Assembly (NCBI GenBank): GCA_021234155.1
Contig: JAJEKV010000086.1
Coordinates: 3,025,461 to 3,089,460 of the forward strand
Reading direction: 5' to 3'
Source of the DNA: Isoetes taiwanensis
Taxonomy: Eukaryota > Streptophyta > Lycopodiopsida > Isoetales > Isoetaceae
DNA length: 64,000 nt
In this document: piece by piece, positions 23,901-34,962 of the stretch
Numbering within the stretch: the stretch's first letter is position 1
Layout: every line of letters begins with the position of its first letter
The notes under the pieces: model-generated
Seen by the model: only the letters and a program-made list of their open reading frames with translations
What the model was told of the DNA's origin: nothing
Databases searched by the model: none
Position numbers and translations under genes: made by a program

Positions 23901-25924
23901 TATTTTAGCGGCATCCCCAGTTTAGATGAAACCTAACTTGAAGAAAGACAATGCCTTTATTTATGACCAACATCCACATGCCAACTATAATGAAATATCT
24001 AGATCTATTAATGTTTCCAATTAAGACTAAATTATGGCCAAGAAAAATCACACCTTCCACCTCTGTCTGATATATATTTGCTAATTGGACCATGTAAGCT
24101 GGCTCAGGAGATCCGTTCAGCATAAACAAGCAAAGATGCATTCGTTTTGTTGCAAAAAAGTGCGAAGATAGTAAGCATGCAGCGAGCACTCATATTATCA
24201 CAGTTGATAAAATCCCAGTGCATATGCCACTGGGTCCCACATTCGTTTGATGCTCTCCCGTACCACCATGTGACATGAACCAATTGGAAAAGCTTACCTG
24301 GAAGCAATTAAATCTGTCGATGAAAAAGGTGTATATGTACATTTGTGAATAAAAACCATTAAGTGAAGGTTTCATCTAAAACACCTTGTCAAGGTCCGCG
24401 AATAGTTTTCATTGCTCCATCTGGGTCAATAAGTGCTTGCACCACTGGGCTTGTGGCCAAAGCTACTGCATTTGCTGCTTTATCAAACAGCTGTACCAAC
24501 CGCGATATTAATAATTAGAGAACAATAAATACGTTGCTGCAATAACAAAAGAAAGATGCCAGATATTATACAGGTGTAGCTGCATATCGTTGAAGCTTTT
24601 ACTGGTAACTGATTGGTAGACAGGAATGCCTTAATCCCATGCAGTGGTGCACCAATAGGAAATCTAAAGTCAAGTTCTAGCATAATAAAACAGCACAAGC
24701 AAATCCACATATGGGCAGGTAAAGATGTGCAACTTTACTAGAAGATTGCATATTTGTCTTACCTCCAATATTTCCTCCTTTATTAACGAAAGTATGAACA
24801 TGTTCCTTCACAAGGAAATTAATATCTGCTCCAACCTGATAGAAAAAAGAATATTTCATCAGCTGCTGCAAGATTGACTGGAATTTAACATAATCTAAAT
24901 TCAACATAAAAAGAGTAAATTATCAACTAAAGTATTAACTCTGGCGAGCGAAAAAATGACCATAAATGATAAATAGCAATATCTCTGCTCAAAATGGTCT
25001 AAATGTTTCTATCTTAGTTTCTTGAAGGACCATAAAACGTACAGAGTCTTTCAATATATACCTTGTGCATAAGACGGTATACATTGTTGTAACATCCAAA
25101 GAACACATGCAGACCCATCTCTATGTGGTTCCCATCCTTGTCTCTAAAGGAACCAACTTTCCTCCCAGAAATGAACGTGAATCATAGATGTCAACCTAGA
25201 AAAACGTAAAGTAATACACTTTTAAAAACTTCTGCATCAGTCTACTACTCCATTCTACATATGTAGGTAACAAAGGATTGTTCCGCTGAGTCGTTTGTCA
25301 TCAAACGTATCTTGGGGACAATAACTAAGATAATCATACCTCATGTCCTTGGTCCAGAAGTTCAATTGCAGACATTCCAGCAAGCCCAGCACCAATAATA
25401 GCAATTTTAAGTTTTGGGCCAGTGTACTTTTCAGGTTCAGGGGAAAGACCCTTAGGAGCTGCACAAAAGAAAATCATAAGTACTAGCAAGGTCCCATTTA
25501 GAGAACAATCGCTTTTTTCAACAAAGACATCTGGAATGGAATGAGCTTGCTCACTGTTAAAACAAACTACGTAGATTTGCTGAGTTTGAAATTATTTTAA
25601 AACAGCATGTTTTCTATGTACCAATCATCTTAAGCTAGACCAAATTGCGTGGATTAGAAATGATTACAAGACAATTTAATCTCGAGCAAACGTTCCTGTA
25701 AAATATCATTCATCTCACACAATGAAGGCTATACCTTGTTTGCCCATGTCATCAACCTTTGCACTTAATGAACCGAGCGCCATTGTCCTTGGCCATTTCT
25801 TGGTTCGTAGATCCAATCCCTCTAAGGAGGATGCAAAGGGACTTCCGATTGCAAAATTGGGGGTTCCCAGATTCCTCTCGTTGATCAAAAACGAAACAGG
25901 CGATATATGAAGAGGCAAAGACAT
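20977..25924 (-). CDS. ZDS: Zeta-carotene desaturase (ZDS), 14 exons, several frame breaks
   Basis: ZDS is the plastid FAD enzyme that converts zeta-carotene to lycopene through neurosporene. The first exon gives a Ser/Arg-rich leader suited to a transit peptide. Exon 2 holds the FAD-binding [20 protein letters not shown]. Later landmarks are [104 protein letters not shown] and [16 protein letters not shown]. Exons are: 25735-25924, 25340-25458, 25062-25195, 24763-24835, 24603-24676, 24385-24490, 24054-24297, 23843-23932, 22830-22874, 22565-22719, 21881-22008, 21724-21796, 21168-21332 and 20977-21108. All have AG/GT borders. Exons 2, 4, 5 and 13 are unbroken. Exons 3, 6, 7, 8, 10, 11 and 12 carry single-base gaps. 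The C-terminus after CDAG differs from the family and is uncertain. Confidence 0.93.
22891..23022. repeat. Tandem duplication, 66 bp x 2, in a ZDS intron
   Basis: The unit beginning AATATGAATGAGCAT and ending GCCTAGTTTTGGAAAAACAT occurs twice in a row with only a few changes. It lies in the intron between ZDS exons 8 and 9. The near identity means it is younger than the other repeats in the window. Confidence 0.75.
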
Positions 25925-26600
25925 TTCGTCTTACGCTTGTTAGAATTTAGTTCATTCCATGCTCTTCAGAACCTGGGTATCCTGGTACAAATTCTCAGTA
26001 GTAGAGAGTGGAGCTATTCCAGTAACGTTATCCAGTCCTGCCCATTTTCCCGGACCCATTTTCATATTGTATTTTATTTTAATTGAAAAAACTATTTTAT
26101 TTTCAACCTCTATCTATCTCGTCCACGATTTATAATTGATCCACTATTGATACACCCCCAATATTCTCAAACACGAGATTGATATGAGTTTGATGAGAAG
26201 CTAGGAAACGACCACCGAAGCTAAAGTTTTTAGAAGAGGATAAATTCTCAAAGTTACACGAAGCTATACTATTGGCCATTTATATGATTAATTCAAAGGG
26301 AGCTAGTGGGGTGTAGTTTTTGGGTTGCCCCTAAGGGGGCAAGCCCTTGTTGAGGTGGGTTTGTGGCATATGCTAGGTATATGCCAATATATACCCAGAA
26401 TATGCCAATGACTGCTAAAAACCCATCATAGGGACTCAGAAATGCTCCGGTTGCCCCTGTTCTTTGGAGGAACTGTGGAAACCCAGAAACCGGTGCTAAG
26501 CTCCTTGCTGCGAGGCGGCATCCTCCACCTTTCCTCTCCGGCAGACCCCTCCATAGAGCCCGACATGCCCTTCAACCCCTTCCAGCGGCGATGCTTGTGA
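25925..26600. promoter_or_regulatory. Shared upstream region of ZDS and Rossmann gene
   Basis: The two genes diverge from here, so this stretch probably holds the ZDS promoter and perhaps that of the plus-strand gene. I see no clear TATA box at a fixed distance from the ZDS start. Copy C of the palindromic repeat sits inside it (26318-26406). A GC-rich piece at 26470-26630 ends at a GTATGTAAG donor and could be a first exon or leader of the plus-strand gene. Confidence 0.35.
26318..26406 (-). repeat. Palindromic dispersed repeat, copy C (inverted)
   Basis: Read on the minus strand it gives GGCATATTC, GGCATATACCTAGCATATGCC-like text, AACCCACCTCAACAAGGG and the palindrome TTGCCCCCTTAGGGGCAA, in the same order as copies A and B. 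It lies in the intergenic space between two divergent genes. Confidence 0.6.
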
Positions 26601-26755
26601 CTATGGCACCTATGAGGTATGTAAGACCATTCTCATGCTTCCCCTGTATTGTCGATTGTTCATTCTATGGGCTCTGTTTCTCTTGTTAGGGTTTTTGTTC
26701 TCAAAGTTGCCCTTGTTGTCTGGCCAAAGATGTTTTAGAAAAAACCGTTTCCTTT

Positions 26756-27010
26756 GTGGAAGACGAAATTTGTTATGGCCCGTCGGAATTTTGGCAAGGT
26801 TGTTTGTTGTTTGCATGTGGGTTTCAAAGTGGATTAGAATCAAGGGAAGGCTGCCCCAAGAGAGGAAGCTCCCATTTTGGTCATGAGAACTTGTGGAGGC
26901 GAAATTTGTTATGTCTACCTTTTGGCAAGGTTGCCGTTTTGCATGTGGGTTTTGGATTAGAATCAAGGGAAGGTGCCCCAAGAGAGGAAGCTCCCATTTT
27001 GTTGTTACCT
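26756..27010. repeat. Tandem duplication, about 123 bp x 2
   Basis: Two copies share GAAATTTGTTATG, TTTTGGCAAGGTTG, TTTGCATGTGGGTTT, ATTAGAATCAAGGGAAGG and CCCCAAGAGAGGAAGCTCCC, offset by 123 bases. They lie in the probable first intron or upstream region of the Rossmann gene. Open frames across them differ between copies, so I do not call a protein. Confidence 0.75.
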
Positions 27011-27316
27011 TTTGTGGATCCCGTGTTTTTGTTCTACATGCACTTGCCCATTTCTTTTGTGGTAGGAGAATTTGCAAGATCCTTTGGTGGGTGCCATCCC
27101 GAAAGCTATGCGGTGACTACTTGGAACGGATGGAAGTGCAATCGATTGGGTCATGCAGAAGCAAAGGCCATTGTTTGATTAATCTGAATATCACTATCTT
27201 CTAGCATGTAAATTGAAATCGTTTGTCAACCTTGCTCTAAAACAATCTAATGGCCCTGTAATCAGTTCTTATGCTCTCCCTAGAACTTAACCACTCACTT
27301 TCTCGCATTTTCGACC

Positions 27317-27679
27317 TCATGAACTTGAATGGCGGTCGGATGATGACAAGACAAGCGCCACTACTCTCGAGAATTTTGGATTCCTTAGCTCAAAGGTAAC
27401 ATCTTTCGTTGATTCATCCTTAGTCTCTGAAAGTACCCTTGCACTCTGCTTGCTCCTCTTAGTTGCAGATTTACAATAAATGCTCAAGTCTGGATGCTCT
27501 GGACCCACAACATGGACAACTCTGCTCCCCTCTTCAATCCACCCACCGCCGCCGCTCTCAAACTCATATTGTGCATCCAACACGTCTTTTCTGCTCTTAT
27601 ACCACAGCCCGCAACCAAAAGGAGTGAGTCCCAATCCGTAGAGGTAGAGAAACTTTTTCCAAGCCTTTATGCTTACCAA
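27317..27679 (-). other. Uncertain 120-codon frame
   Basis: An open frame with Met reads a Gly-rich stretch and a Lys/Ser-rich middle, but no family is recognised. It lies opposite the probable first intron of the plus-strand Rossmann gene. Without splice signals or conservation it may be chance. The plus strand of the same interval ends in an AAAGGTAACA donor-like site. Confidence 0.2.
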
Positions 27680-28142
27680 ATCATGTAATGCACGAATTAA
27701 ATGTCACGTTATAAAGTCCATCCTGGGCCTACACGTAGTAGGACAGTGTTGTTTGAGTGGAATGTACTGGTGTTTACAGTACTGTTTTTCCATAAATGAC
27801 TATGACATTCAGTATTTTGACAAGTTAGACAATTCGGTCTTGCGCTCCCATCTCTATGATGTTGTCTTTTGACAAATCCATTGAGCTGCCAGCCTGGTAG
27901 ATATATGTTGTGAATGTCTGTTTGTGCGCACAAGTTGCTATAAAAATCATATTGTTGGAGGACATTATGGATTGTGCTTCAGCTTATAGAACTTTATTCA
28001 CGAATTTTAGATGCTTTAGTGCATGCTATATTTTAATATAAGCTGCCATCTTTGCAGCCAATTTTAGTGATTTTGGTGCACTTTTTGGTAAATTTCTTGT
28101 CTTTTTAAACTCTTAAAATTTCAAATACACCCATATCTGTGA

Positions 28143-29540
28143 GAATCTTCGCCTATCAGGACAGCTTGTGGTCGCAGCTCTGGTTGACAGAGGAGTTAAA
28201 GTGCATGTGCTTGTACGGAATTTAGAGAAGGCCCAATCATTATTTACAGACAAAACTAAGGTATTATTTGTAGGCTGCACGGGTTCTTTCACTTGCATAA
28301 CATTGTGGTAATCAGATTACTTATTTTCTCATGCAAGAGTGCAAATACCTTGTAAGTCTTGGCACACTTAAATTTGAACTTATGCAGGTGTTTGTAGGAG
28401 ATACGAGAAATGTGGAAGACCTCAATACCAAATTGTTTGAGGTAGTTGTTTACAAAGGCATGTATACCTTTATCATTTTCATGTTGTGTTCTTTGCATTA
28501 CACCTTTCACTGCTTCATTCTCTAATATGCCTACATTGCGTGGTGTCACCCATGTGATATCTTTGCGACACCAATTCGCCTTTCCATCATTACCGAGTGG
28601 AGATAATACTCCAGAACAGACAGGTATGTCATTTGCTAATACTTAGTATGGGTATCTATTTAAGTTCAAGCGAAGCTTACCCTTTTCCTTTGAAGATTGG
28701 ATTGGCTTTCACAACCTTGTTTCCGTCATACCTCGTTCCGTTAAAAAGGTTTGTGCTTGTCTCATCGGTTAGTGACAAGTACAATCAACCACCATGGAGG
28801 TATATTCAATTAAATGCTCCATGCACATGAACAAGTTTTTCTATTTCACTTGATTTTTGTTATTGTGCGAATATATGCGGATCATGAATTTATTCTTAAT
28901 ACTCAAATTTAAAAAATGCGGGAGGATTATCTGTGTTGCCTAGTGCGCCCTACACAATCATCAGGCATGGCTTTTATTCAAAAGAGTTCTACAACTTTCT
29001 TACTGCAAAACACCTATTTTTCTTGGGCATAACGCAAAGTGTTCTACTTGTCTGGGCTGATCAAGATCAAAAAGCATCTGAGTAAGGGTAGATTATCCTT
29101 TCGGGCCCGGACGACTAACCGATGGACCATATACTTCTTATGATCTTAATACGTTGCTAAGAGCAACTTCGAGAACAAGACGGGTCATGGTATCTTCAAA
29201 CCTGATTTCTCTAATAGGATTGTTTGAATTTCACACCCATTTGCGATTTGGTTATTGTTACATTGAGGTATTGGTTTTTCTTAATAGGAGATAAAATTGT
29301 TGGGGAAGCCAGCCAGGATAATGGTAGCATAAGCATGCATTCAAAGCTATTGATGCAGATTATGCGGTTGGTCAAATCTATGAGTTGAACTCCGTTGAGG
29401 TGAACTTTGTCTTCTTCCTTCCCCCTCTTGTATTTGCCGCGTAATTTCTATCGACCTTTTACCGGTAAACATGGTTGCATAATATTCTTTTTGCGGGTGA
29501 AGGTCCCGAAAGGATCCCGATAGGTCCATTTTGCTATTAC
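28143..29540 (+). CDS. NAD(P)-binding Rossmann (NmrA-like, atypical SDR) protein, plastid type
   Basis: Seven or eight exon pieces in order match plant atypical short-chain dehydrogenases of the At4g31530 kind. They read GQLVVAALVDRGVKVHVLVR (to 28260), VFVGDTRNVEDLNTKLFE (28388-28441), GVTHVIS and SGDNTPEQT (28542-28623), WIGFHNLVSVIP with RFVLVSSV (28696-28799), a KMREDYL piece (28914-28973), PGRLTDGPYTSYDLNTLLRA (about 29116-29185), GDKIVGEAS with GQIYELNSVE (29288-29399) and GEGP (29496). The family binds NADP; its reaction is unknown. The N-terminal Gly-rich GxxGxxG part cannot be read, some exons carry single-base breaks, and three acceptors lack a clean AG. A first exon near 26.5 kb is possible. 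Confidence 0.8.
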
Positions 29541-31430
29541 ATTTGTACATAACTTATAATAGTGCACAAACTATTGAATTGCTTAGAAGATTCTTCTACC
29601 ACTTGTTTGTGGGTGATATATAGTATCAAGATTCATATGCCCAATGGTCGCCTTGATTAACTGTTTATATCTATGATTCACAACTAAGTAGTATTAACCA
29701 ACCAAATCCCACGTGTTTTCATTACCTTTTCTTTAGTTGATATTGGAACTTTAACCAAGGATTCGCTCTCATGACGGAGAAGCTAAAAGCAGATAAACCT
29801 TAAGTATACCCCGTTAAAGCAAATGGTAGTGAAATGTCATTTGAAAAAAATAGGTGGTCGTGTGCATTAATACCATAACTTCATATTCCTTGCACCATAA
29901 GCACTTGTGATGGTTGAATTACTAAATATTACACACATAATGCCTTATGCATACACTTTGTTGTCATATGGATGATTATCAACATTATCTTATTGCACGT
30001 GGTTAATATTACCTAGCATAACAACACATAAGCCTCTATAGGCAAAGTAAACTTGTACTTACGCTTGGCAACACTCCCGAAACACAACATCCAATTATCA
30101 AATTATTTTTTTCAACACTTTTGCCAAATAGCCGTTGTACTTACATTGAAAGCATGTTTTGCATTGTGTTTATTTGTAAGATCATGCTAATCTAGCTCTT
30201 TTTGCCTTGCAACTGCCTTTATACATTAGAACATTGTAGAAAAGCATTGAATATTACACTCATACAATTTTTTGCCTTTTAAACGTTCAATGTGACTCCA
30301 CCAATCGTCTTTGTTGGTTCATGAACTTATGCCTGATGAATAGCCCAGCAACGCTGGGCACTTTTTCTAGTATACCCAATATCCATAGTAACATCAGACC
30401 CCAAGTGCTCTCTTCTATTTACTCCCATCTCCCACCCACCTTCATGTTCTTCCTTTTTTTCCTCTCCCACGTTCATGTTCTCGACAATAACTCGTTCTAC
30501 CTTTACCACTAACTAATATTTGCAAAATAACCTCTCTATCCTCTACCCCACAAGCTAGGTGTGTGCCTCACCTCGCTTATACCATAGTTGGGACCTAAAC
30601 CTGCTAGCCCTCAAATCACACACGGTTTCATTTAAGCCACTTAAGCTACCCTCAAGAAACCGAGGGCAACCCTCATCTTGCGCAAAGACCTTGTTTATTT
30701 TTGTTATGTAGTTTTGTGTATACGCTTTCATTGGTTGCTTTTTTGTCTTGGACAGGCTCTAACACATGCTCTTTGTATAACTAAGGGATATGTTTTTCCA
30801 ATATCAGTGTATACACCTTGTTTTCACTAATATCATATACAATGGGATGCGTATACATGACATTCGTCGGTTTATAGCCGGTCACCGTGTGTGAGGTGGG
30901 CATGGGTTTGACACTCCCTGGGTTGCATGCGTCATCCTGGCTCGTTGAGTTCCAGGTGTCTTCCTAGCTTATGGTTTAGGGGAAGGTTGGATATGTGTCG
31001 CCATGATCCTCTAGCCATCCATGGATCCATTGTGTTCGGGCTTATCCTATTCATACCTCATCAGACTAGGAGATGCAACCCGAAGTAGTTTCATAGAGTG
31101 ATTCTATGGGATCGTGTCTTCGGAAGGCTACAATCACGTCGTAATATGTTTCAACCTATCTACAAAATATGCATAGGCGCGGATGGCATGGACTACCCTA
31201 GCCAATGTTCTATGTCAGCCAGCACCATTGTCTTCATTCTGTCTGTTGTTATTCAAAGGCTAAGACCTCAATCAACACCTCTGAGTCTAATCTCGGGATA
31301 TTAGCCCTTATTTTTGAGCATTATACATGTTTATAGCCATGTTCTGACGATAATAGATGGGTCACACTTCGAGGTGGCATATTATTTATCTAACATTAAC
31401 ATATATATGTTCTTATGTTTGTCGCGCTTA
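29541..31430. other. No recognisable gene
   Basis: Intergenic sequence after the Rossmann gene with short frames only. The patch 30640-30690 carries, inverted, a GGTTGCCCTCGG motif also seen at 12900 and, changed, at 41950. A GC-richer block at 30880-31080 is unassigned. Confidence 0.35.
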
Positions 31431-31439
31431 TCCGACCGT

Positions 31440-31830
31440 CCATTCGAGATCCTACGACTCATATGGCTTTGGGACGTATCCTATGCCTCAGATGGCTTGG
31501 GAGTTTCTATATAGACTCCATATAGACGATCCGACGGTCCAAGTTGATCTGATCCCGATCGTCGTTCCGAGATCGTACGGCTCACATTGCTTGGGGACAT
31601 ATCCTACGGTGCATATGGCTTTGGGAATTATATGTAATCGATCTGACGGTCCAGGTTGTTTTTGATCCTGACCGTCGGTCCGAGATCGTACGGCTCACGT
31701 TGCTTGGGGACATATCCTATGGTGCACATGGCTTTGTGAATTATATATAATAGATCCGGCGGTCCAGATTGTTCTTGATTGTCGATCCAAGATCCTAAGG
31801 CCCATGTTGCTTTAGATTTTTACCACGTGG
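31440..31830. repeat. Tandem repeat, about 107-123 bp x 4
   Basis: The motif GATCGTACGGCTCAC (variants GATCCTACGACTCAT, GATCCTAAGGCCCAT) recurs at 31448, 31571, 31684 and 31791. Between copies are TTGGGGACATATCCTA, CATATGGCTTTGGGA and the near-palindrome GACGGTCC...GACCGTCGG. The middle two units are most alike. This is a small satellite; frames through it are artefacts. Confidence 0.75.
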
Positions 31831-31917
31831 GGTGATCTCGACCCTTGATTAGGTCCGAAATCCAACGGCTCACATTAAATGCTCAGCCAATTAGGAGAGG
31901 CTTTTAAAAAATTTATG

Positions 31918-31985
31918 TTGTTTAGGGGATTTAAACCCTGGTCATTGTCCCCAAACCCCCTATTCTAACCACTAGACTAAGCATT
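31918..31985 (-). repeat. tRNA-like sequence, possible SINE head
   Basis: On the minus strand TGCTTAG and CTAAACA can pair as an acceptor stem with one mismatch. TCTAGTGGTTAGAA matches the A-box/D-arm of plant tRNA genes, and AGGGTTTAAATCCCCT matches a T-arm with B-box-like GGTTTAAATCC. The anticodon arm does not fold well. It is best read as a tRNA pseudogene or the head of a tRNA-derived SINE; a 3-prime tail was not recognised. Confidence 0.5.
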
Positions 31986-32054
31986 AATTCATCAAAATGA
32001 TTAATGTTTCAAATATACTTAAATGTAATAAAAATTAAGTCAAAATAAACTATA

Positions 32055-32165
32055 ATGTTCTAAATAGTTTTAGAACATTCTAGAATGTCTGGAAGATTCT
32101 TAGAAGGTTCTAGAAGGTTCCAGAATCTTCTAGATAGTTTTAAAATGCTCTAGAAAGTTGATTAA
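32055..32165. repeat. TTCnnGAA-type short repeats, block 1
   Basis: Runs of TTCTAGAA, AGAAGGTTC and AGAAGATTC recur about every 10-12 bases. The arrangement alternates TTC and GAA spaced by two bases, which is the pattern of heat-shock elements. A second, longer block lies at 32560-32920. Confidence 0.6.
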
Positions 32166-32189
32166 TAGGTTAAGTACACGTTTTCCATA

Positions 32190-32550
32190 CTTAACGTGAC
32201 CGGTACCCATAATCTTGTCGCGTACTTATTCATTTTGTGCATCAAATAAGAAAAAAAAAAAAATTTGGTTTGTTGTTTTGCGACGCAGCGTGCGGTCGCG
32301 TACTTTATAAGGCATGTGCAGTGGGTATGCGACTTTATAGGTACGGTACAAATATTTTTCAAAAATAAAAAAAAATAAATTTTTTCGGTACCGACGCATC
32401 GTGCACGTATTTTATGGTACCGCGTGCGCATCGGACGCAGCGTTCTTTAAACAACAACTTTTGACGACGCTTGTATGCGTTAAACTGCCCATCGTCTGCG
32501 TTACCGTCCCATCATCGTTGCGCTGTATTGTCCGTCGCAGTGCAATATTT
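32190..32550. other. CpG-rich island between repeat blocks
   Basis: This stretch is rich in GACGC, GTCGCGTAC, GCGTGCG and GTACCG words in both orientations, unlike the AT-rich flanks. Two poly-A-like runs occur inside. No coding frame is convincing. It may be part of the same element as the flanking TTCnnGAA blocks. Confidence 0.4.
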
Positions 32551-32559
32551 AGCGAAAGT

Positions 32560-32920
32560 TCCAAAATATTTTAGAAAGTAAAAAAAAGTTTTAGAATATA
32601 AGAGAATCTAGAGAGAATCTAAGGGAATTCTTCTAGAAAATTCCAAAATTTTGTAGAAAGTTCTAGAAAGTTCTAGAATGAAAGAAAATCTAAGGAGATC
32701 CTTCTAGAAAGTTCCAAATTATTCTAATAAGTTCTAAAATGTTCCAGAAAGGTCTAGAATATAAGGGAATCCACTGAATGTAGGGGAATCTAAGGAAATA
32801 CTTCCTAAAAGTTCTAAGATGTTCAAAGTTTCGGAATGTTTCAAAAGTTCTAGAATGTTCCGAAAAGTTCTATAATGTAAAAAGAATCTAAGAGAATCTA
32901 AGGAAATCTAAGGAACCGAA
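32560..32920. repeat. TTCnnGAA-type short repeats, block 2
   Basis: GTTCTAGAAAGTTCTAGAAT and variants repeat along about 360 bases with GGAATCTAAGG spacers, giving many TTCTAGAA octamers. Periodicity is about 10-11 bases locally and about 60 for the larger unit. No frame is supported. Confidence 0.65.
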
Positions 32921-33348
32921 CGCATCATATAGGAACATCTTGTTGTAAGACGTATTAAATAACTTGTATATATGTTGTTGTTGTGTATTAAGATGCATAT
33001 ACACTTCACGCAGATAAGATATCCCAGAGGATGAATGGATCAATGACACCTCTGTGTCCTTCACTCAGACACTTGACCATCATAAGTAGTCTGAGTCAGA
33101 TAAAGGGACTTTATAGCTAGGACTATCAATGTTAAGATTGTCATAATTATAGATTATGCTAAAATAATTAGGGCAAATTATCAAAAAGCCTTTGTACACA
33201 ACAAAAGCACAATAATGAAAAAAACCTAATACTAACAACTAATCAACATAGCAATGGACAAACTCTAAATATGCCTTCAAATGAATGTATATTTGTTAAA
33301 GAAAAGTGTAGGAAAATATGTTGCAATTAGGGCTCTTTGATTGAAAGG

Positions 33349-34962
33349 CCCTCAAAATCTGTAGAGAATTACTAGAAAAGCTTGGTCAAGTAAAATACAA
33401 TGCATCATTCTTTTCTCACACTTGTTAAACTATATCATTTTATTGTCATATTATTGTCACATATATTTGCTATTTTCTCCAACTTCTTTGTCACATTTGT
33501 ATCATTTTATTGGCACATTAAGTGATATTTATATTAATTATTTGTCAGCACTTTTGTTATTATTATGTCAATCTATTGTCACACTTTTTGACGCATGGCT
33601 TTGTCAAAACTATTCACAATTATGCTGTTGGCACATTATAGGCAGATTTATATCATTTATTTGTCACTAATTTTATCATTATTAATTCAGTCTATTATCA
33701 TATGGTTTTGTCAAAGCTATGTCAGTTTATTGCCACATTATAGTCACATTTATTCCATCCTCTTGTTCACTTTTTTTGTCAATATTGCATCATTATAACA
33801 TCATATTATTGTCAACTAAATTATTATTGTCACCCTTGCGTCACTTTTTTAACATGTTATTTTAGCGAGAAAAAAAAAAAGTGACCATAATCCATGTTCT
33901 ATTGTTATAAGTAAAGTCCACAATTAGTTGGCTTGTATTGTATCATATTCTTAGAGAATATGAATTGAAAATTTTGATGCAAATTAGACCTAATTAATGC
34001 AGTTGTTTCTTCAAATAATAGAGGGTATTTCCGTAGTAGCCCCATTAATAAACCGGAGGACAATAACTAGTAACTTTGGCTGGACAACATTCCATAAATA
34101 GCACATTTGCATGTTTGATACTTCTATTTACAGAGTTCCAAATCGAACTATCTTAATAAGTGCGCTTAAACAATATGTTGGAAATACACTAGAGTATCTC
34201 CATATCAAATAAAATGGTCATTTGCCAAATTATGTTCGAGAACCCACAGCTAAAGTTAATGATATATTTAGCAAAATTTGGACTTATTCAAATTTAATAG
34301 ATAGACCTCAAGGATGCCATGGTAAGATTATACGTATTTTTTTACTCTTGTTAATTTTAATAGTTTTATCAAATTATTTTTAAATTAAAAGTGTGATGGC
34401 TATTAAAGTATAAAACTGATTTTCATACTAGTTTTCAACTCTAATCTATTTAAAATAAAAGTTTCATATAGAAAGAAGTATAAACAAATAAAATGTTTGT
34501 CTTTTTAGACTATTTAAAGAAGGTTTTAGATTGAATAGTTATTGATGAAATAAATTATAAAATTGTAGAAATTAATTTAAATACATATTTCAACAATAAT
34601 AAACTAAATGATCAATAAAAAATTAATTTTAAACTAAAACTTTTTTTAAAATATTTTTAAGATGGCTACGAATTTGTAAATTGTGAGATTCTAATAAAAG
34701 TATTAAAGCTATCAGATTTCATACACAAATTATCCTGATTGTCAATTTTTTTACATTTGTTAAATCGCTAAATATTGAAATTATATATTCTCAAAATGTC
34801 TAATTCTAAATAGACTCAAGCGAAAATTAGTCGCAAAAAATAATTTTATGCTTAGAGAATAATCATACTTTCGATGTAAAGCTAAATTTATATAATTCAA
34901 ACTTATAAGAATTATTAAAGTAAAAAAAAATATGAACATTACATATGATATTATAATGACAA
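33349..34962. repeat. AT-rich dispersed repeat, copy 1 (about 1.6 kb)
   Basis: The first 500 bases are packed with TTATTGTCAC and TTTGTCAC words at roughly 15-40 base spacing, on one strand only. They are followed by AAGTCCACAATTAGTTGGCT, ACCGGAGGACAATAACTAGT and a very AT-rich tail. The same order occurs in copy 2 (35589-36550 and 39488-39735). There are no coding domains, and the ends are not defined by terminal repeats I can see. It may be a non-autonomous LTR or MULE-like element. Confidence 0.6.
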
